A DNA stretch of 64,000 nucleotides from Pseudonocardia hierapolitana (GCF_007994075.1 NZ_VIWU01000001.1:6200001-6264000); one strand, 5' to 3'. Numbered from the stretch's first letter, positions 34,829-43,684 are shown. Numbers and translations are program-made. The notes: generated from the letters alone by a model not told the origin.

Positions 34829-36574
34829 TTGATCGAGAACGAGCACGAGCTCGACCAGCCCAGCTTCTCCGACCTCCCCCGCTTCTCGGATCTGCCACTG
34901 CGCGAGGAGCTGCTGCGCGAGGTCGAGGAGCTGGGCTACCAGTACCCCAGCCCCATCCAGGCCCAGTCGATCGCGCCGCTGGTCGAGGGCCGTGACCTGC
35001 TCGGCCAGGCCGCCACCGGCACCGGCAAGACCGCGGCGTTCGCGCTCCCGATGCTGGAGCGCCTCGCCGAGCAGCGGTCCGAGCAGGGCCGCGGGGACGC
35101 GCCGTTCGGGCTCGTCCTCACCCCCACCCGTGAGCTCGCCCTGCAGGTGGCCGAGGCCGTCACCCGGTACGGGCGCGGCCTCCGCGCGCGCGTCGTCACC
35201 GTGTACGGCGGCGCTCCCGCCGGCCCGCAGTGGAAGGCACTGCAGCAGGGTGTCGACGTCGTCGTGGCCACCCCCGGCCGCGCGATCGACCTGATGAACC
35301 GCGGCGCCCTGCGCCTGGACGAGCTCGAGACCGTCGTGCTCGACGAGGCCGACGAGATGCTCGACATGGGCTTCGTCGAGGACATCGAGACGCTGCTCGA
35401 CGCCACGCCGGACACCCGGCAGGCCGTCCTGTTCTCGGCCACCATGCCGCGGCGCATCGAGACGCTCGCCCAGAAGTACCTGCGGGAGCCGGTCACCGTC
35501 CGGATCCGCCGGGAGGCGGTGCCCGAGGGCGAGGCCCCCAAGGTCCGCCAGACGGCCTACCTGGTGCCCCGCACCCACACCACCGCCGCGCTCGGACGCG
35601 TGCTCGAGGCGGAGCGGCCGACGGCCGCGATCGTGTTCTGCCGCACCCGGCTCGACGTCGACGCCGTCACCGAGACGCTCACCGCCCGCGGCCTGCGCGC
35701 CGAGGCGCTGCACGGCGGCATGGACCAGGAGCACCGCACCCGCGTGGTCGAGCGCCTGCGCAGCGGGCGCACCGAGCTGCTCGTCGCCACCGACGTGGCG
35801 GCCCGCGGCTTGGACATCGACCTGCTCACGCACGTGGTCAACCACGACGTGCCGCAGTCGTCGGAGGCGTACGTGCACCGGATCGGCCGGGTCGGCCGCG
35901 CCGGGCGCGAGGGCGTGGCGATCACGCTCGTGCCGCCGTCGAAGGTGCACGCGATGCGCGCCGTCGAGCGGCTCACCGGGCAGCCGATCGAGTTCGCCCC
36001 CGTGCCCACGGCCGCCGACCTGCGGGCCGCCCGGCTGGAGCGCACCGCGGCCGCGCTGCGCGAGCGGCTCGTGGACGACCTGCGCGACGAGGAGTCCGGC
36101 GACGGTGTCCGCGAGATGCTGGCCGGGCTCGCAGGCGAGTTCGACCCGGTCGACGTCGCCGCGGCGGCGGTCCGGCTGCTGCAGGCGGCCACCGGCGCCC
36201 CCGACGACGCCGAGGACATCCCGGTCGTCACGCCCCGTTCCGGTGAGCGCCGCGAGCCCCGCGGTCGCGGCGGCGCCGCAGGCACCCGCCCGCCGAAGGC
36301 AGGCACGACGCGCCTGTTCGTCAACGCGGGTCGGTCGAACGGCGTGCGGCCGCAGGACATCGTGGGGGCACTGGCCAACGAGTCGAGCCTGTCCGGGCGC
36401 GACATCGGCGCGATCCAGATCCACGAGCGGCACGCGCTGGTGGAGATCCCCGAGCACGCCGCCGACGACGTGCTGCGCAGCCTCCGGGGTGGCACCACCC
36501 TGAAGGGGCGGCGCACGAACATCCGCCGGGACCGTGGTTTCGCCACGGCGGGGGGTCGCGGGCGCCGCGACTGA
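34829..36574 (+). CDS. DEAD-box RNA helicase with DbpA-type C-terminal domain
   Basis: 581 residues from TTG 34829, a rare start; the first downstream methionine would remove the Q-motif region. Ordered motifs: Q-motif GYQYPSPIQAQSI, I AATGTGKT, Ia PTRELALQ, Ib TPGR, II DEAD (VLDEADEMLDMGF), III SAT, IV IVFCRT, V ATDVAARGLDID, VI HRIGRVGRAG. The C-terminal part (about 490-565) is a DbpA-like RNA-binding fold (TRLFVNAGRSNGVRPQDIVGAL, HALVEIPEHAADDVL), then basic GRRD-rich tail. ATP-dependent RNA unwinding in ribosome assembly or mRNA decay (CsdA/DeaD-like). Confidence 0.93.
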   Translation: MIENEHELDQPSFSDLPRFSDLPLREELLREVEELGYQYPSPIQAQSIAPLVEGRDLLGQAATGTGKTAAFALPMLERLAEQRSEQGRGDAPFGLVLTPTRELALQVAEAVTRYGRGLRARVVTVYGGAPAGPQWKALQQGVDVVVATPGRAIDLMNRGALRLDELETVVLDEADEMLDMGFVEDIETLLDATPDTRQAVLFSATMPRRIETLAQKYLREPVTVRIRREAVPEGEAPKVRQTAYLVPRTHTTAALGRVLEAERPTAAIVFCRTRLDVDAVTETLTARGLRAEALHGGMDQEHRTRVVERLRSGRTELLVATDVAARGLDIDLLTHVVNHDVPQSSEAYVHRIGRVGRAGREGVAITLVPPSKVHAMRAVERLTGQPIEFAPVPTAADLRAARLERTAAALRERLVDDLRDEESGDGVREMLAGLAGEFDPVDVAAAAVRLLQAATGAPDDAEDIPVVTPRSGERREPRGRGGAAGTRPPKAGTTRLFVNAGRSNGVRPQDIVGALANESSLSGRDIGAIQIHERHALVEIPEHAADDVLRSLRGGTTLKGRRTNIRRDRGFATAGGRGRRD

Positions 36575-36588
36575 CTGATCCACTCTGC

Positions 36589-36634
36589 ACGAACGGCACT
36601 CCTGTCCGACGCTGGCGGACGGAGTGCCGTTCGT
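36589..36634 (+). terminator. Terminator of the DEAD-box helicase gene
   Basis: Arms ACGAACGGCACTCC (36589-36602) and GGAGTGCCGTTCGT (36621-36634), perfect over 14 bases, plus inner GTCCG/CGGAC: 19 base pairs with a 1-base bulge and 7-base loop. No T-run. Confidence 0.85.
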
Positions 36635-36711
36635 CGTCGCGGGATCAAATGTTGATCTCCGGTCGGCCGGACGGTTAGGTGTAGTCCTCTGATGAGCTCG
36701 AGGAGGAGCCG

Positions 36712-38064
36712 ATGGCCGACGCGGGGACCGGGCAGGAGCAGGTGGTGGAGGGCGCGGTGCGCCGCGCGATGTGGCGGCTCTTGCCGTTCCTCGGACTGTG
36801 TTATCTGCTGAACTACCTCGACCGCGTCAACGTCGGGTTCGCCGCGCTGACGATGAACGCGGACCTCGGGCTGTCGGCGGCGGCTTACGGCCTCGGCGCC
36901 GGCCTGTTCTTCATCGGCTACTTCTTCTTCGAGGTGCCGAGCAACGTCATCCTGCACAAGGTCGGCGCCCGGCTCTGGATCGCCCGGATCATGGTGACCT
37001 GGGGGATCATCGCCTCGAGCACCGCGTTCGTGCAGGGCGAGGTCAGCTTTTACATCGTGCGGTTCCTGCTGGGCGTCGCCGAGGCCGGTTTCTTCCCCGG
37101 GATCATCCTCTACCTCACCTACTGGTTCCCACGCGTACAGCGGGCCAAGGTGGTGGCGCTGTTCTTCCTGGCCGTGCCGATCTCGTCGGTGGTCGGCTCG
37201 CCCATCTCCACGCTGCTGATCCAGTACGGCGACGGTGCGTGGGGCTTCGACGCCGGCTGGCGGTTCATGTTCTTCGTCGAGGGCCTGCCTTCGATCCTCG
37301 TCGGCTTCCTGGTGCTCCTGCTGCTGCCGGACCGGCCGCGCAAGGCGCGCTGGCTGTCGCCCGACGAGCGGGACGCGCTGGAGAAGAAGATCGCCGACGA
37401 GGACGCGGCGCACGTGCCGCACACCACCGGGCTGCGGGAGGGCCTGCGCGACTCGCGCGTCGTGGGACTGTCGCTCGTCTACTTCGGGATCGTGTTCGGC
37501 AACTACACGCTGGCGTTCTTCCTGCCACAGGTCGTCTCGGACCTGCAGGAGACGTTCGCGATCGAGTTCTCGATCGCGCAGATCGGCCTGATCACCGCGA
37601 TCCCGTACGCGATCACGTGCGTCGTGATGATCTTCAACGCCCGGCACTCGGACCGCACCGGCGAGCGGCGGTGGCACGTGGCGGTCCCGGCCTTCATCGG
37701 AGCGGTGGGCGTCGCGTCGGCGCTGTTCATGGACTCGCCCTACCTCGTGATCGCCGCGATGACGCTCTGCGCCGCGGGGGTCAACTCGGCGATCCCGGTG
37801 TTCTGGCAGCTGCCCAGCACGTTCCTCACGGGTGTGGGCGCGGCCGCGGGAATCGCGATGATCAACTCGTTCGGCAACATCGGTGGCTTCGCCGGGCCGT
37901 ACATGACCGGGTGGCTGCGCGACCTCACGGGCAACAACGAGGCGGGCATGTTCGTCGTCGCCGGGTTCATGGTGATGGCGGGGATCGTGGTCATGGTGGT
38001 CGGCCGGAGGCACGAGCGGGAGGACGTGCGGGCCGTACCCAGTGCCGTCGCCGGGGAGCACTGA
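36712..38064 (+). CDS. MFS transporter, anion:cation symporter (ACS) family
   Basis: 450 residues; AGGAGGAGCCG lies just before the ATG. Twelve transmembrane segments; the first carries [26 protein letters not shown], the ACS-family signature (phthalate, tartrate, glucarate, hexuronate transporters), and the loop after TM4 contains [20 protein letters not shown]. It imports an organic acid anion. Substrate cannot be given from sequence. It stands alone between the helicase terminator and the decayed ilvD, with no catabolic genes beside it. The final residues (RRHEREDV) are cytoplasmic. Confidence 0.85.
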   Translation: MADAGTGQEQVVEGAVRRAMWRLLPFLGLCYLLNYLDRVNVGFAALTMNADLGLSAAAYGLGAGLFFIGYFFFEVPSNVILHKVGARLWIARIMVTWGIIASSTAFVQGEVSFYIVRFLLGVAEAGFFPGIILYLTYWFPRVQRAKVVALFFLAVPISSVVGSPISTLLIQYGDGAWGFDAGWRFMFFVEGLPSILVGFLVLLLLPDRPRKARWLSPDERDALEKKIADEDAAHVPHTTGLREGLRDSRVVGLSLVYFGIVFGNYTLAFFLPQVVSDLQETFAIEFSIAQIGLITAIPYAITCVVMIFNARHSDRTGERRWHVAVPAFIGAVGVASALFMDSPYLVIAAMTLCAAGVNSAIPVFWQLPSTFLTGVGAAAGIAMINSFGNIGGFAGPYMTGWLRDLTGNNEAGMFVVAGFMVMAGIVVMVVGRRHEREDVRAVPSAVAGEH

Positions 38065-38099
38065 CGACGAACCTCCAGCCACGGAGCGCGGAGGTCACC

Positions 38100-38438
38100 C
38101 GGGGCCTCACGAAAGCGGTGCTGCACCTGCTCGCCATCGCATGGGAGGGGGCGTGCCCCTCGAGCTCGACGACTTCAACCGCATCGGCGACCGCGTGCCG
38201 CACCTGGCGGACGTGAAGCCGTTCGGCCCGCACGTGATGTCCACCGTCGACCAGGTCGGCGGGGTGCCCGTCGTCATGCGGGCGCTGCTCGACGTCCCTC
38301 GACGTCGAGGCCGACGAGCCCGAGCCGGCCCGGCGGCGGGCCTAGCGGACGCCGCCCGAGCCGACCCTGCGCACCGGGGTGCTGGGCAAGTACGCCCGGC
38401 TCGTGGGCTCCGCGGCCCAGGGCGCGGTCTGCGGCTGA
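38100..38438 (+). pseudogene. ilvD: ilvD (dihydroxy-acid dehydratase) remnant
   Basis: Two pieces of IlvD survive in different frames. First, [15 protein letters not shown] passes by a frameshift into [20 protein letters not shown] and [19 protein letters not shown], a central part of IlvD. Then a large internal deletion leads to [20 protein letters not shown] followed by GAVCG and a stop, the C-terminus. Full IlvD is about 560-620 residues; about 110 codons remain. It lies directly before the left compound repeat, so deletion may have accompanied repeat insertion. A functional ilvD is expected elsewhere. Confidence 0.75.
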
Positions 38439-38577
38439 TCCACCGGCCCTGCTTCCGACCAACGGCGCGTTCGTCGGAACCTAGGCGACGAAAGGGCCGT
38501 TCGTCGGCGTGGGCCGGGTGGAGCCCCTCCGGCGTTGAAGCCTTCGACCAGGGCCTTCGGTGGCGCCTCCCGGCAAG

Positions 38578-38752
38578 GCCTTCGGTGGCGCCGCGCATCG
38601 TGCGGGGCCGCCCCTCAGAGCTCAAGGGCGCCTGCGGCGTCGCTGCGCGATCGCTGCGCGACCCTTGACCTCTGAGCCTCTGCGACCCCTGAGGGCAAGC
38701 CATGCGGGCAGGCCAGGGGCCTGCCCTTCGGGCGCGCGGCGCCACCGAAGGC
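38578..38752 (+). mobile_element. MITE-like element A (175 bp)
   Basis: Perfect 19-base terminal inverted repeats: GCCTTCGGTGGCGCCGCGC at 38578-38596 and its complement at 38734-38752. No coding capacity. Interior (GAGCTCAAGGGCGCCTGCGG, then GCGACCCTTGACC) is shared with elements B and C. It marks one end of the left compound repeat. Confidence 0.75.
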
Positions 38753-38855
38753 GGTCCCACGGCCAAGATCGAGGCTCCGCGTGAAAACGGTCGAAAGCGA
38801 CACGGCAACGCGCCGAACTGTCGATGACGCCGCCCGGGGCGCCGTCACATAGGCG

Positions 38856-38925
38856 ACTTCACACACCCAGTACGGACTTCACACAAGGCCGGCCTTGTGT
38901 GAAGTCGCCACTGGGTGTGTGAAGT
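38856..38925. repeat. 70-base near-perfect palindrome with TGTGTGAAGT ends
   Basis: Two 35-base arms with no spacer, 32 of 35 positions paired (mismatch at the three bases after ACCCAGT). Central GGCCGGCC-like junction (AAGGCC/GGCCTT). A single arm recurs at 48871-48903 in the other compound repeat. It would form a long cruciform or RNA hairpin. Confidence 0.85.
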
Positions 38926-39143
38926 GGCTGTCGGCGGGGAGAGAGGGCCCTCGGGATCGGCCCGAGGAGTACATCAACGTCACCGCCGAGCCCCCGGTGT
39001 GCTGATCGGAGCGATCTCCGCAACCGGCGCACCCGTTCTCCGCCCACGCACCCCGTCGACCGGGCGCGTGGCCCGACACGGGGCGCGCGAGCACACCAGG
39101 TGCGTGACGGGCGGGAAGATGCCCGTGACCTGCCCGTGAGACC

Positions 39144-39323
39144 GGCCTGCTGGCGGCGCCGCGCACCCCCACTGGCAGGCCCCCGGCCTGCCCGCACCGC
39201 ATGCCCGAGCGGCCGCAGAGGCTCGCAGGTCAAGGGTCGCGCAGCGATCGCGCAGCGACGCCGCAGGCGCCCTTGAGCTGGGAGGGGCGGCCCCCGCACA
39301 ATGCGCGGCGCCGTCAGGAGGCC
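39144..39323 (-). mobile_element. MITE-like element B (180 bp)
   Basis: Terminal inverted repeats of 22 bases with two mismatches (starts GGCCTGCTGGCGGCGCCGCG; other end 39302-39323). Read on the minus strand, it is a close copy of element C and shares the interior with element A, to which it is inverted. Confidence 0.75.
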
Positions 39324-39392
39324 TTCGGTCAGGAGCCTTGACCGCGTTGCCTGTCTCTGTGCACGGCCTGGTCCAGCAGCGGCCCTGCACGA

Positions 39393-39414
39393 TGCGCGGC
39401 GCCGCCAGCAGGCC
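39393..39414. repeat. Solo terminal repeat of the same element family
   Basis: TGCGCGGCGCCGCCAGCAGG followed by CC matches the end of element B/C without a partner end nearby. Probably a decayed copy just before the dsbA-type gene end. Confidence 0.6.
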
Positions 39415-39436
39415 TGGACGTCAGGCCCGCGGTTGG

Positions 39437-40138
39437 TCAGACGCTGCAGGAGCCGTCGGCGCAAGCCTCGTCGCCACCGGCCGGCGTGAGGACCTGCAGC
39501 GGGTGGGCCTCGGCCCAGGCGGTGTCGAGCACCTGTAGCAGCGCCTCCGGCGGCTGGGCGCCCGCAACGCCGTACTTGCGGTCGACCACGAAGAAGGGCA
39601 CGGCGGTGATGCCGTACGCCTGGGCCTGCCGCTCGTCGGCGCGCACGGCCTCGGCGTACCGGTCGGAGGCGAGGACCTCGCGGGCCTCGTCCGCGTCCAG
39701 CCCGGCCTCTGCGCCCAGCCGGACGAGTGTGGCGGGGTCGGCGATCGGCTCGCCCTCGGTGAAGTAGCCGCGGAAGAGGCGCTCCTTCACCGCGTCCTGC
39801 ACGCCGCGCTCCGCCGCGAGGTGCAGCAGGCGGTGGGCGTCGAACGTGTTGCCGCGGCGGGCGCGGTCGAAGTGGAAGTCCCAGCCGTCCTCGGCGGCCA
39901 TCGCCGTCATCTGGCGGTGCTTGGCCTCGGCCTCGGCGCGGGTCATGCCGTACTTGGCGGCGAGGTGGTCGTTGAGGTCACCCTCCTGCTCCGGCGGTGC
40001 GCCGGGGTCCAGCTCGAAGCTGTGGTAGCTCACCTCGACCTGGTCGCGGTGGTCGAACCGCGCGAGCGCCTTCTCGAAGCGGTGCTTGCCGACCGCGCAC
40101 CACGGACACACGACGTCCGACCAGATCTCCACCTTCAC
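39437..40138 (-). CDS. DsbA-family (FrnE-like) thiol oxidoreductase
   Basis: 233 residues from GTG 40138. Thioredoxin fold with a helical insertion; active-site motif CPWC in VEIWSDVVCPWCAVGKHRFE near residue 12; cis-Pro segment AYGITAVPFFVVDRKYGVAGA; C-terminal cysteines EACADGSCSV (a second CxxxxC pair) are typical of the FrnE branch, cytosolic redox proteins linked with stress or polyketide pathways. No signal peptide. It probably isomerises or oxidises thiols, or uses a low-molecular-weight thiol. It is divergent from the methyltransferase with 49 bases between starts. Substrate unknown. Confidence 0.9.
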   Translation of the reverse strand: MKVEIWSDVVCPWCAVGKHRFEKALARFDHRDQVEVSYHSFELDPGAPPEQEGDLNDHLAAKYGMTRAEAEAKHRQMTAMAAEDGWDFHFDRARRGNTFDAHRLLHLAAERGVQDAVKERLFRGYFTEGEPIADPATLVRLGAEAGLDADEAREVLASDRYAEAVRADERQAQAYGITAVPFFVVDRKYGVAGAQPPEALLQVLDTAWAEAHPLQVLTPAGGDEACADGSCSV

Positions 40139-40187
40139 GGCCAGGTCAACCGCCGGTGCCGGGATCGTGTTCCCTAGCCTGGCCGGC

Positions 40188-40787
40188 ATGTCCGACCTTC
40201 CCGACGACTGGCATGCCTGGCGCGAGCAGGAGGACCTCGCCCGCTACGACGAGCGTTTCCGGCGGCTGGCCGAGTCGGGGCGGAACCCGCACGGTGAGGC
40301 CGACCTCGTGGCCTCCTACGCACCGGTCCGGGTGCTCGACGGCGGGTGCGGCACCGGACGGGTCGCGATCGAGCTGGCCCGGCGCGGGATCGGAGTGCTG
40401 GGCGTGGACGCCGACCCCGACATGATCACCGCCGCCCGTGCGAAGGCCCCCGAGCTGGAGTGGGTCACCGCGGACCTCGCCGACCTCGACCGGCCGGAGC
40501 GGTTCGACGTGGTGGTGCTCGCCGGCAACGTCGTGGCGTACATCGCACCCGAACGGCGGGCGCGCGCGGTGGCGGCGTGCATCGCGCACCTCGCGCCCGG
40601 CGGCCGGCTCGTCGCGGGCTTCCGGCTGCGGCCGGGCTGGCCCACCCCGGACGACCACGACCGGTGGTGCGCCGCGGCCGGCGCCGTGCCGGAGGACCGG
40701 TTCGCCACCTGGGAACGTGATCCCTACGCGGCGGGCGACTACGTCGTGTCGGTGCACCGGCGCGATCAGGGGGCGGCGGCCACCTGA
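40188..40787 (+). CDS. Class I SAM-dependent methyltransferase
   Basis: 199 residues from ATG 40188. SAM motif I VRVLDGGCGTGRVAIELARRG (E/D-x-G-x-G-x-G), motif II acidic VDADPDMITAARAKA, motif III ELEWVTADLADLDRPERFDVVVLAGNVVAYI and the later LAPGGRLVAGFRL. Methyltransf_25-like small-molecule or unknown acceptor enzyme. The short N-terminus (DLPDDWHAWREQEDLARYDERF) is family-typical. Tail-to-tail overlap of 22 bases with the ROK gene. No cofactor partner suggests the substrate. Confidence 0.85.
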   Translation: MSDLPDDWHAWREQEDLARYDERFRRLAESGRNPHGEADLVASYAPVRVLDGGCGTGRVAIELARRGIGVLGVDADPDMITAARAKAPELEWVTADLADLDRPERFDVVVLAGNVVAYIAPERRARAVAACIAHLAPGGRLVAGFRLRPGWPTPDDHDRWCAAAGAVPEDRFATWERDPYAAGDYVVSVHRRDQGAAAT

Positions 40788-42016
40788 TCGTCCCGGGGCC
40801 CGAGCAGCAGCGTGGACGGCCGGGTGGAGAAGGAGTGCTCGAGCACGAGGCACCCGGCGCCGATCGCGCCGACGTCCGGGCCGAGCGAGCTGCCCAGCGT
40901 CGCGACGGGGTGCACGTGGCGGGCCTCGGTGGTGGTGAGCAGCGTGTCACGCAGGATCGGCAGGAAGACCTCGCTGATCCGGTCCCAGATCGGTCCGCCG
41001 ACCACGACGGCGCGCACGTCGAGCAGGTTGGCGATGGTGGCCGCGCCGCGTGCCAGCCGTGCCGCGCTCCGCTCGAGGATGGGCCGGGCCGCGGCCAGCC
41101 GGCACATCCTGGTGAACAGCTCGTCGATCTCGCGGTCGCCTGCGTCCGGCGGGAGCGGGGGGAGCAGGCCCGCGTCGGCGGCCTCGGCCACGAGGGTGCG
41201 CGGCATGCACGCCGGCCCGACGCAGCCGCGCTGGCCGCAGCGGCAGCGCGGCCCGTCGGCGTCGACGATCAGGTGCCCGATCTCGCCCGCGTTGTCCGTG
41301 CTCCCGCCGAGCAGCTCGCCGCCGATCACGAGCCCTGCCCCGAGCCCGGTGCCCAGGTAGAGGAACACGAAGTCCGCGAGGGCGGTGGCCGAGCCGCGCC
41401 ACAGCTCGGCCAGCGCAGCGGCGGCCGCGTCCTTGTGCAGCACCACCGGGTAACCGGTGGCCTCGTGCAGCAGCTTCCGCAGGCCGACGCGCGTCCACTC
41501 CGGCAGCAGCGGCGGCTCCAGCACGACGCCGGTGCCCGGGTCGAGCGGGCCGGGCGCGGCGATGCCCATACCCAGGACGCGGCCGGCGTCGATCCCGGTG
41601 GACGTGACCAACCCGGAGGCGGCCTCGACGATCGCGGTGACCAGCTCGGGCGGTGACGTCGCCGACGCAGGCAGCGTGCGGACCGATGCCACGACGTCGC
41701 CGACGAGGTCGAGCAGTGCGACCGTCGTGACGGTGGGGTCGATGTGCACGCCGATCGCGAAGTGCCCGGTGGGGTGCAGCCGCAGCAGGGTGCGTGGCTT
41801 GCCCCGGCCGGCCTGGACGAGCGTGCCCGCCTCCGTGATGAGCTCGCGGTCCAGCAGCCGCCGGGTGATGTTGGAGACCGACTGCGCGGAGAGGCCGGTG
41901 AGCTCGGCGAGCTCCACCCGGGACAGGCCGTCGGGGGCGTGGCGGATGGCGTCGAGGATCACGGCCTGGTTGAAGTCGGCGACGCGCGGCAGGTTGGTAC
42001 CGCGCCTGCCCTCCAT
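40766..42016 (-). CDS. ROK-family (NagC/XylR-type) regulator with zinc motif
   Basis: 416 residues. N-terminal winged helix (VILDAIRHAPDGLSRVELAE, SAQSVSNITRRLLDRELI), then a full ROK domain: AIGVHIDPTVTTVALLDL, GIAAPGPLDPGTG, LHKDAAAAALAEL, FLYLGTGLGAGLVIGGELLGG and the zinc motif RCRCGQRGCVGP (CxCGxxGC). The DxGxT-type phosphate-binding start is altered (IDPTVTT), fitting a sugar-responsive repressor rather than a kinase. It probably controls sugar metabolism elsewhere; nothing nearby is an obvious target. Confidence 0.88.
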   Translation of the reverse strand: MEGRRGTNLPRVADFNQAVILDAIRHAPDGLSRVELAELTGLSAQSVSNITRRLLDRELITEAGTLVQAGRGKPRTLLRLHPTGHFAIGVHIDPTVTTVALLDLVGDVVASVRTLPASATSPPELVTAIVEAASGLVTSTGIDAGRVLGMGIAAPGPLDPGTGVVLEPPLLPEWTRVGLRKLLHEATGYPVVLHKDAAAAALAELWRGSATALADFVFLYLGTGLGAGLVIGGELLGGSTDNAGEIGHLIVDADGPRCRCGQRGCVGPACMPRTLVAEAADAGLLPPLPPDAGDREIDELFTRMCRLAAARPILERSAARLARGAATIANLLDVRAVVVGGPIWDRISEVFLPILRDTLLTTTEARHVHPVATLGSSLGPDVGAIGAGCLVLEHSFSTRPSTLLLGPRDDQVAAAP

Positions 42017-42032
42017 GGCCGGATGGTAACGG

Positions 42033-42848
42033 TCAGGCGCGCGCCGCGACCGCCGCGTCGAGCGCGTCGCGCATGACGTCGACCGGCGGGGCGAGGCCGG
42101 TCATCAGCTCCACCTGTGCCACCGCCTGGTGCAGCAGCATCTCCAGCCCGCTGAGGACGCGCGCTCCCGAGGCGTCTGCGGCCGCCGCGAACGCGGTGGG
42201 CCACGGCGCGTAGACCACGTCGAGCACCACGGCGCCCGGCCGCACGCCGGTGAGGCCGTCGGCGGCGCCGCGGGGGAGCGTGGAGACCACCACGTCGGCG
42301 TCAGCGAGCGCGGCCCGCGCGCGGGTGGGGTCGAGCAGGCCGTCGGTGATCTCCGGGGCGACGCCGAGCCGGTCGGCGGCGGCCTGCAGCTCGCCGGCCC
42401 GCGCCGTGGAGCGCACGAGCACGGTGATGTCGGCGATGCCGAGCTCGCGCAGCGCGGCAAGGGTGGCCTGCGCGGTGCCGCCCGCGCCGAGCACGACCGC
42501 GCGCCCGCCGGGCGGGGCGCCGCGCAGGGTCTCGACGACGCCCGCGACGTCGGTGTTCTCGGCGTACCGGCGGCCGTCGGTGAGCACGAGCGTGTTGGCC
42601 GCGCCGACGGCCGCCGCGAGCGGGGAGACGTCCCGGGCGACGTCCAGGGCCACCCGCTTCAACGGCATCGTGAGCGACAGGCCGGCCCACTCGGGGCCGA
42701 GTTCGTCGACGAAACCGGCGAGGCCGGTCTCATCGCACTCGTGTGCGTCGTAGTGCCACCCGTCGAGCCCGAGCGCCCCGTACGCCGCCGAGTGCAGCAC
42801 CGGCGACAGCGAGTGGGCAACGGGACTCCCCAGCACTGCGGCGCGCAT
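42033..42848 (-). CDS. aroE: Shikimate dehydrogenase
   Basis: 271 residues from ATG 42848. Substrate domain: AAVLGSPVAHSLSPVLHSAAYGALG (SxS motif for shikimate), LTMPLKRVAL with catalytic Lys, GAANTLVLTDG and RYAENTDVAGV with catalytic Asp; NADP domain VVLGAGGTAQATLAALRELG, VLVRSTARAGELQA. The C-terminal VLSGLEMLLHQAVAQVELMTG is the AroE end. It reduces 3-dehydroshikimate with NADPH in the aromatic pathway. Other aro genes are not beside it. Divergent from a DprE2-like gene with an inverted repeat between. Confidence 0.92.
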   Translation of the reverse strand: MRAAVLGSPVAHSLSPVLHSAAYGALGLDGWHYDAHECDETGLAGFVDELGPEWAGLSLTMPLKRVALDVARDVSPLAAAVGAANTLVLTDGRRYAENTDVAGVVETLRGAPPGGRAVVLGAGGTAQATLAALRELGIADITVLVRSTARAGELQAAADRLGVAPEITDGLLDPTRARAALADADVVVSTLPRGAADGLTGVRPGAVVLDVVYAPWPTAFAAAADASGARVLSGLEMLLHQAVAQVELMTGLAPPVDVMRDALDAAVAARA

Positions 42849-42895
42849 GCCCGCCAGTATCTCCGCTCGCCGAGCAGGGTCTTCGCAGGGCCCGT

Positions 42896-42920
42896 GGATC
42901 CTGCGAGGACCGCAGGATCC
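42896..42920. promoter_or_regulatory. Inverted repeat in the aroE / dprE2-like divergent promoter
   Basis: GGATCCTGCG (42896-42905) and CGCAGGATCC (42911-42920), perfect 10-base arms around AGGAC. It lies 29 bases before the DprE2-like start and is a candidate operator or short hairpin. Confidence 0.5.
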
Positions 42921-42949
42921 GCGCGGACACGCTGTGCCAGGCTCGGCTG

Positions 42950-43684
42950 GTGACGGAAACAGTGCTGGTGCTCGGGGGTCGCAGCGAGATCGGGCTGGCC
43001 GTGGCGAAGCGGCTCGCCGCCGGGAACACCGTCGTGCTCGCGGCCCGGCGCAGTGCCGACCTCGACGCCGAGGAGAAGCTGCTGCGCGAGGCCGGGGCGG
43101 CGGTCGACCGCGTCGAGTTCGACGCCGACGACCTGGACGCCCACCGCGCCGTGCTGCTGGACGTCGTGCGTCGCCACGGCAGGCTCGACGTCGTCGTGGT
43201 CGCCTTCGGGATCCTCGGCGACCAGGCCCGCGCCGAGCGCGACCCGGCGCACGCCGTGGAGATCGTGCACACCGACTACGTCGCGCACGTGATGCTGCTC
43301 CTGCACCTCGCCGCGATCCTGCGGGAGCAGGGGCGCGGCACGATGGTCGTGTTCTCCTCCGTGGCGGGTGCACGGGTGCGCCGGGCCAACTTCGTGTACG
43401 GCTCGGCGAAGGCGGGCCTCGACGGGTTCGCGAGCGGGCTCGCCGACTCCCTGCACGGCAGCGGTGTGCGGTTGCTGCTGGTCCGGCCGGGTTTCGTGAT
43501 CGGCCGGATGACCGAGGGGATGACTCCGGCGCCGTTCTCGTCCAAGCCGGACCAGGTCGCCGATGCCACGGTCGCCGCCCTGCGGGCGGGCCGGGGTGAG
43601 GTGTGGGTGCCGAGGGTGTTGCGGCCCGTGTTCGCGGTGCTGCGGCACGCGCCGCGGGCGCTGTGGCGGCGCATGCCCCGGTAG
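42950..43684 (+). CDS. DprE2-like short-chain reductase
   Basis: 244 residues from GTG 42950. SDR fold with the distinctive N-terminus VLVLGGRSEIGLAVAKRLA, then GRLDVVVVAFGILGDQ, the catalytic-site context VVFSSVAGARVRRANFVYGSAKAGLDGFASGLAD (Ser in SSVAG, YGSAK as YxxxK) and VRLLLVRPGFVIGRM. These features fit DprE2, which reduces the 2-keto intermediate to decaprenylphospho-arabinose for arabinogalactan, normally with DprE1. No DprE1 gene is next to it, so either dprE1 lies elsewhere or the protein has another SDR role. Ends VLRHAPRALWRRMPR as DprE2 does. Confidence 0.8.
   Translation: MTETVLVLGGRSEIGLAVAKRLAAGNTVVLAARRSADLDAEEKLLREAGAAVDRVEFDADDLDAHRAVLLDVVRRHGRLDVVVVAFGILGDQARAERDPAHAVEIVHTDYVAHVMLLLHLAAILREQGRGTMVVFSSVAGARVRRANFVYGSAKAGLDGFASGLADSLHGSGVRLLLVRPGFVIGRMTEGMTPAPFSSKPDQVADATVAALRAGRGEVWVPRVLRPVFAVLRHAPRALWRRMPR

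Larger units (their letters stand above)
38439..39436. other. Gene-free repeat region (left compound repeat)
   Basis: About 1 kb without a supported gene. It holds MITE-like elements, a 70-base palindrome and a solo element end, itemised separately. Frames on both strands are open only because of the high G+C. Confidence 0.7.

Noticed and set aside
35557..38082. Open minus-strand frame of about 840 codons opposite the DEAD-box and MFS genes
   Set aside because: Rich in His, Arg and Asp, no recognisable domain, and antisense to two certain genes.
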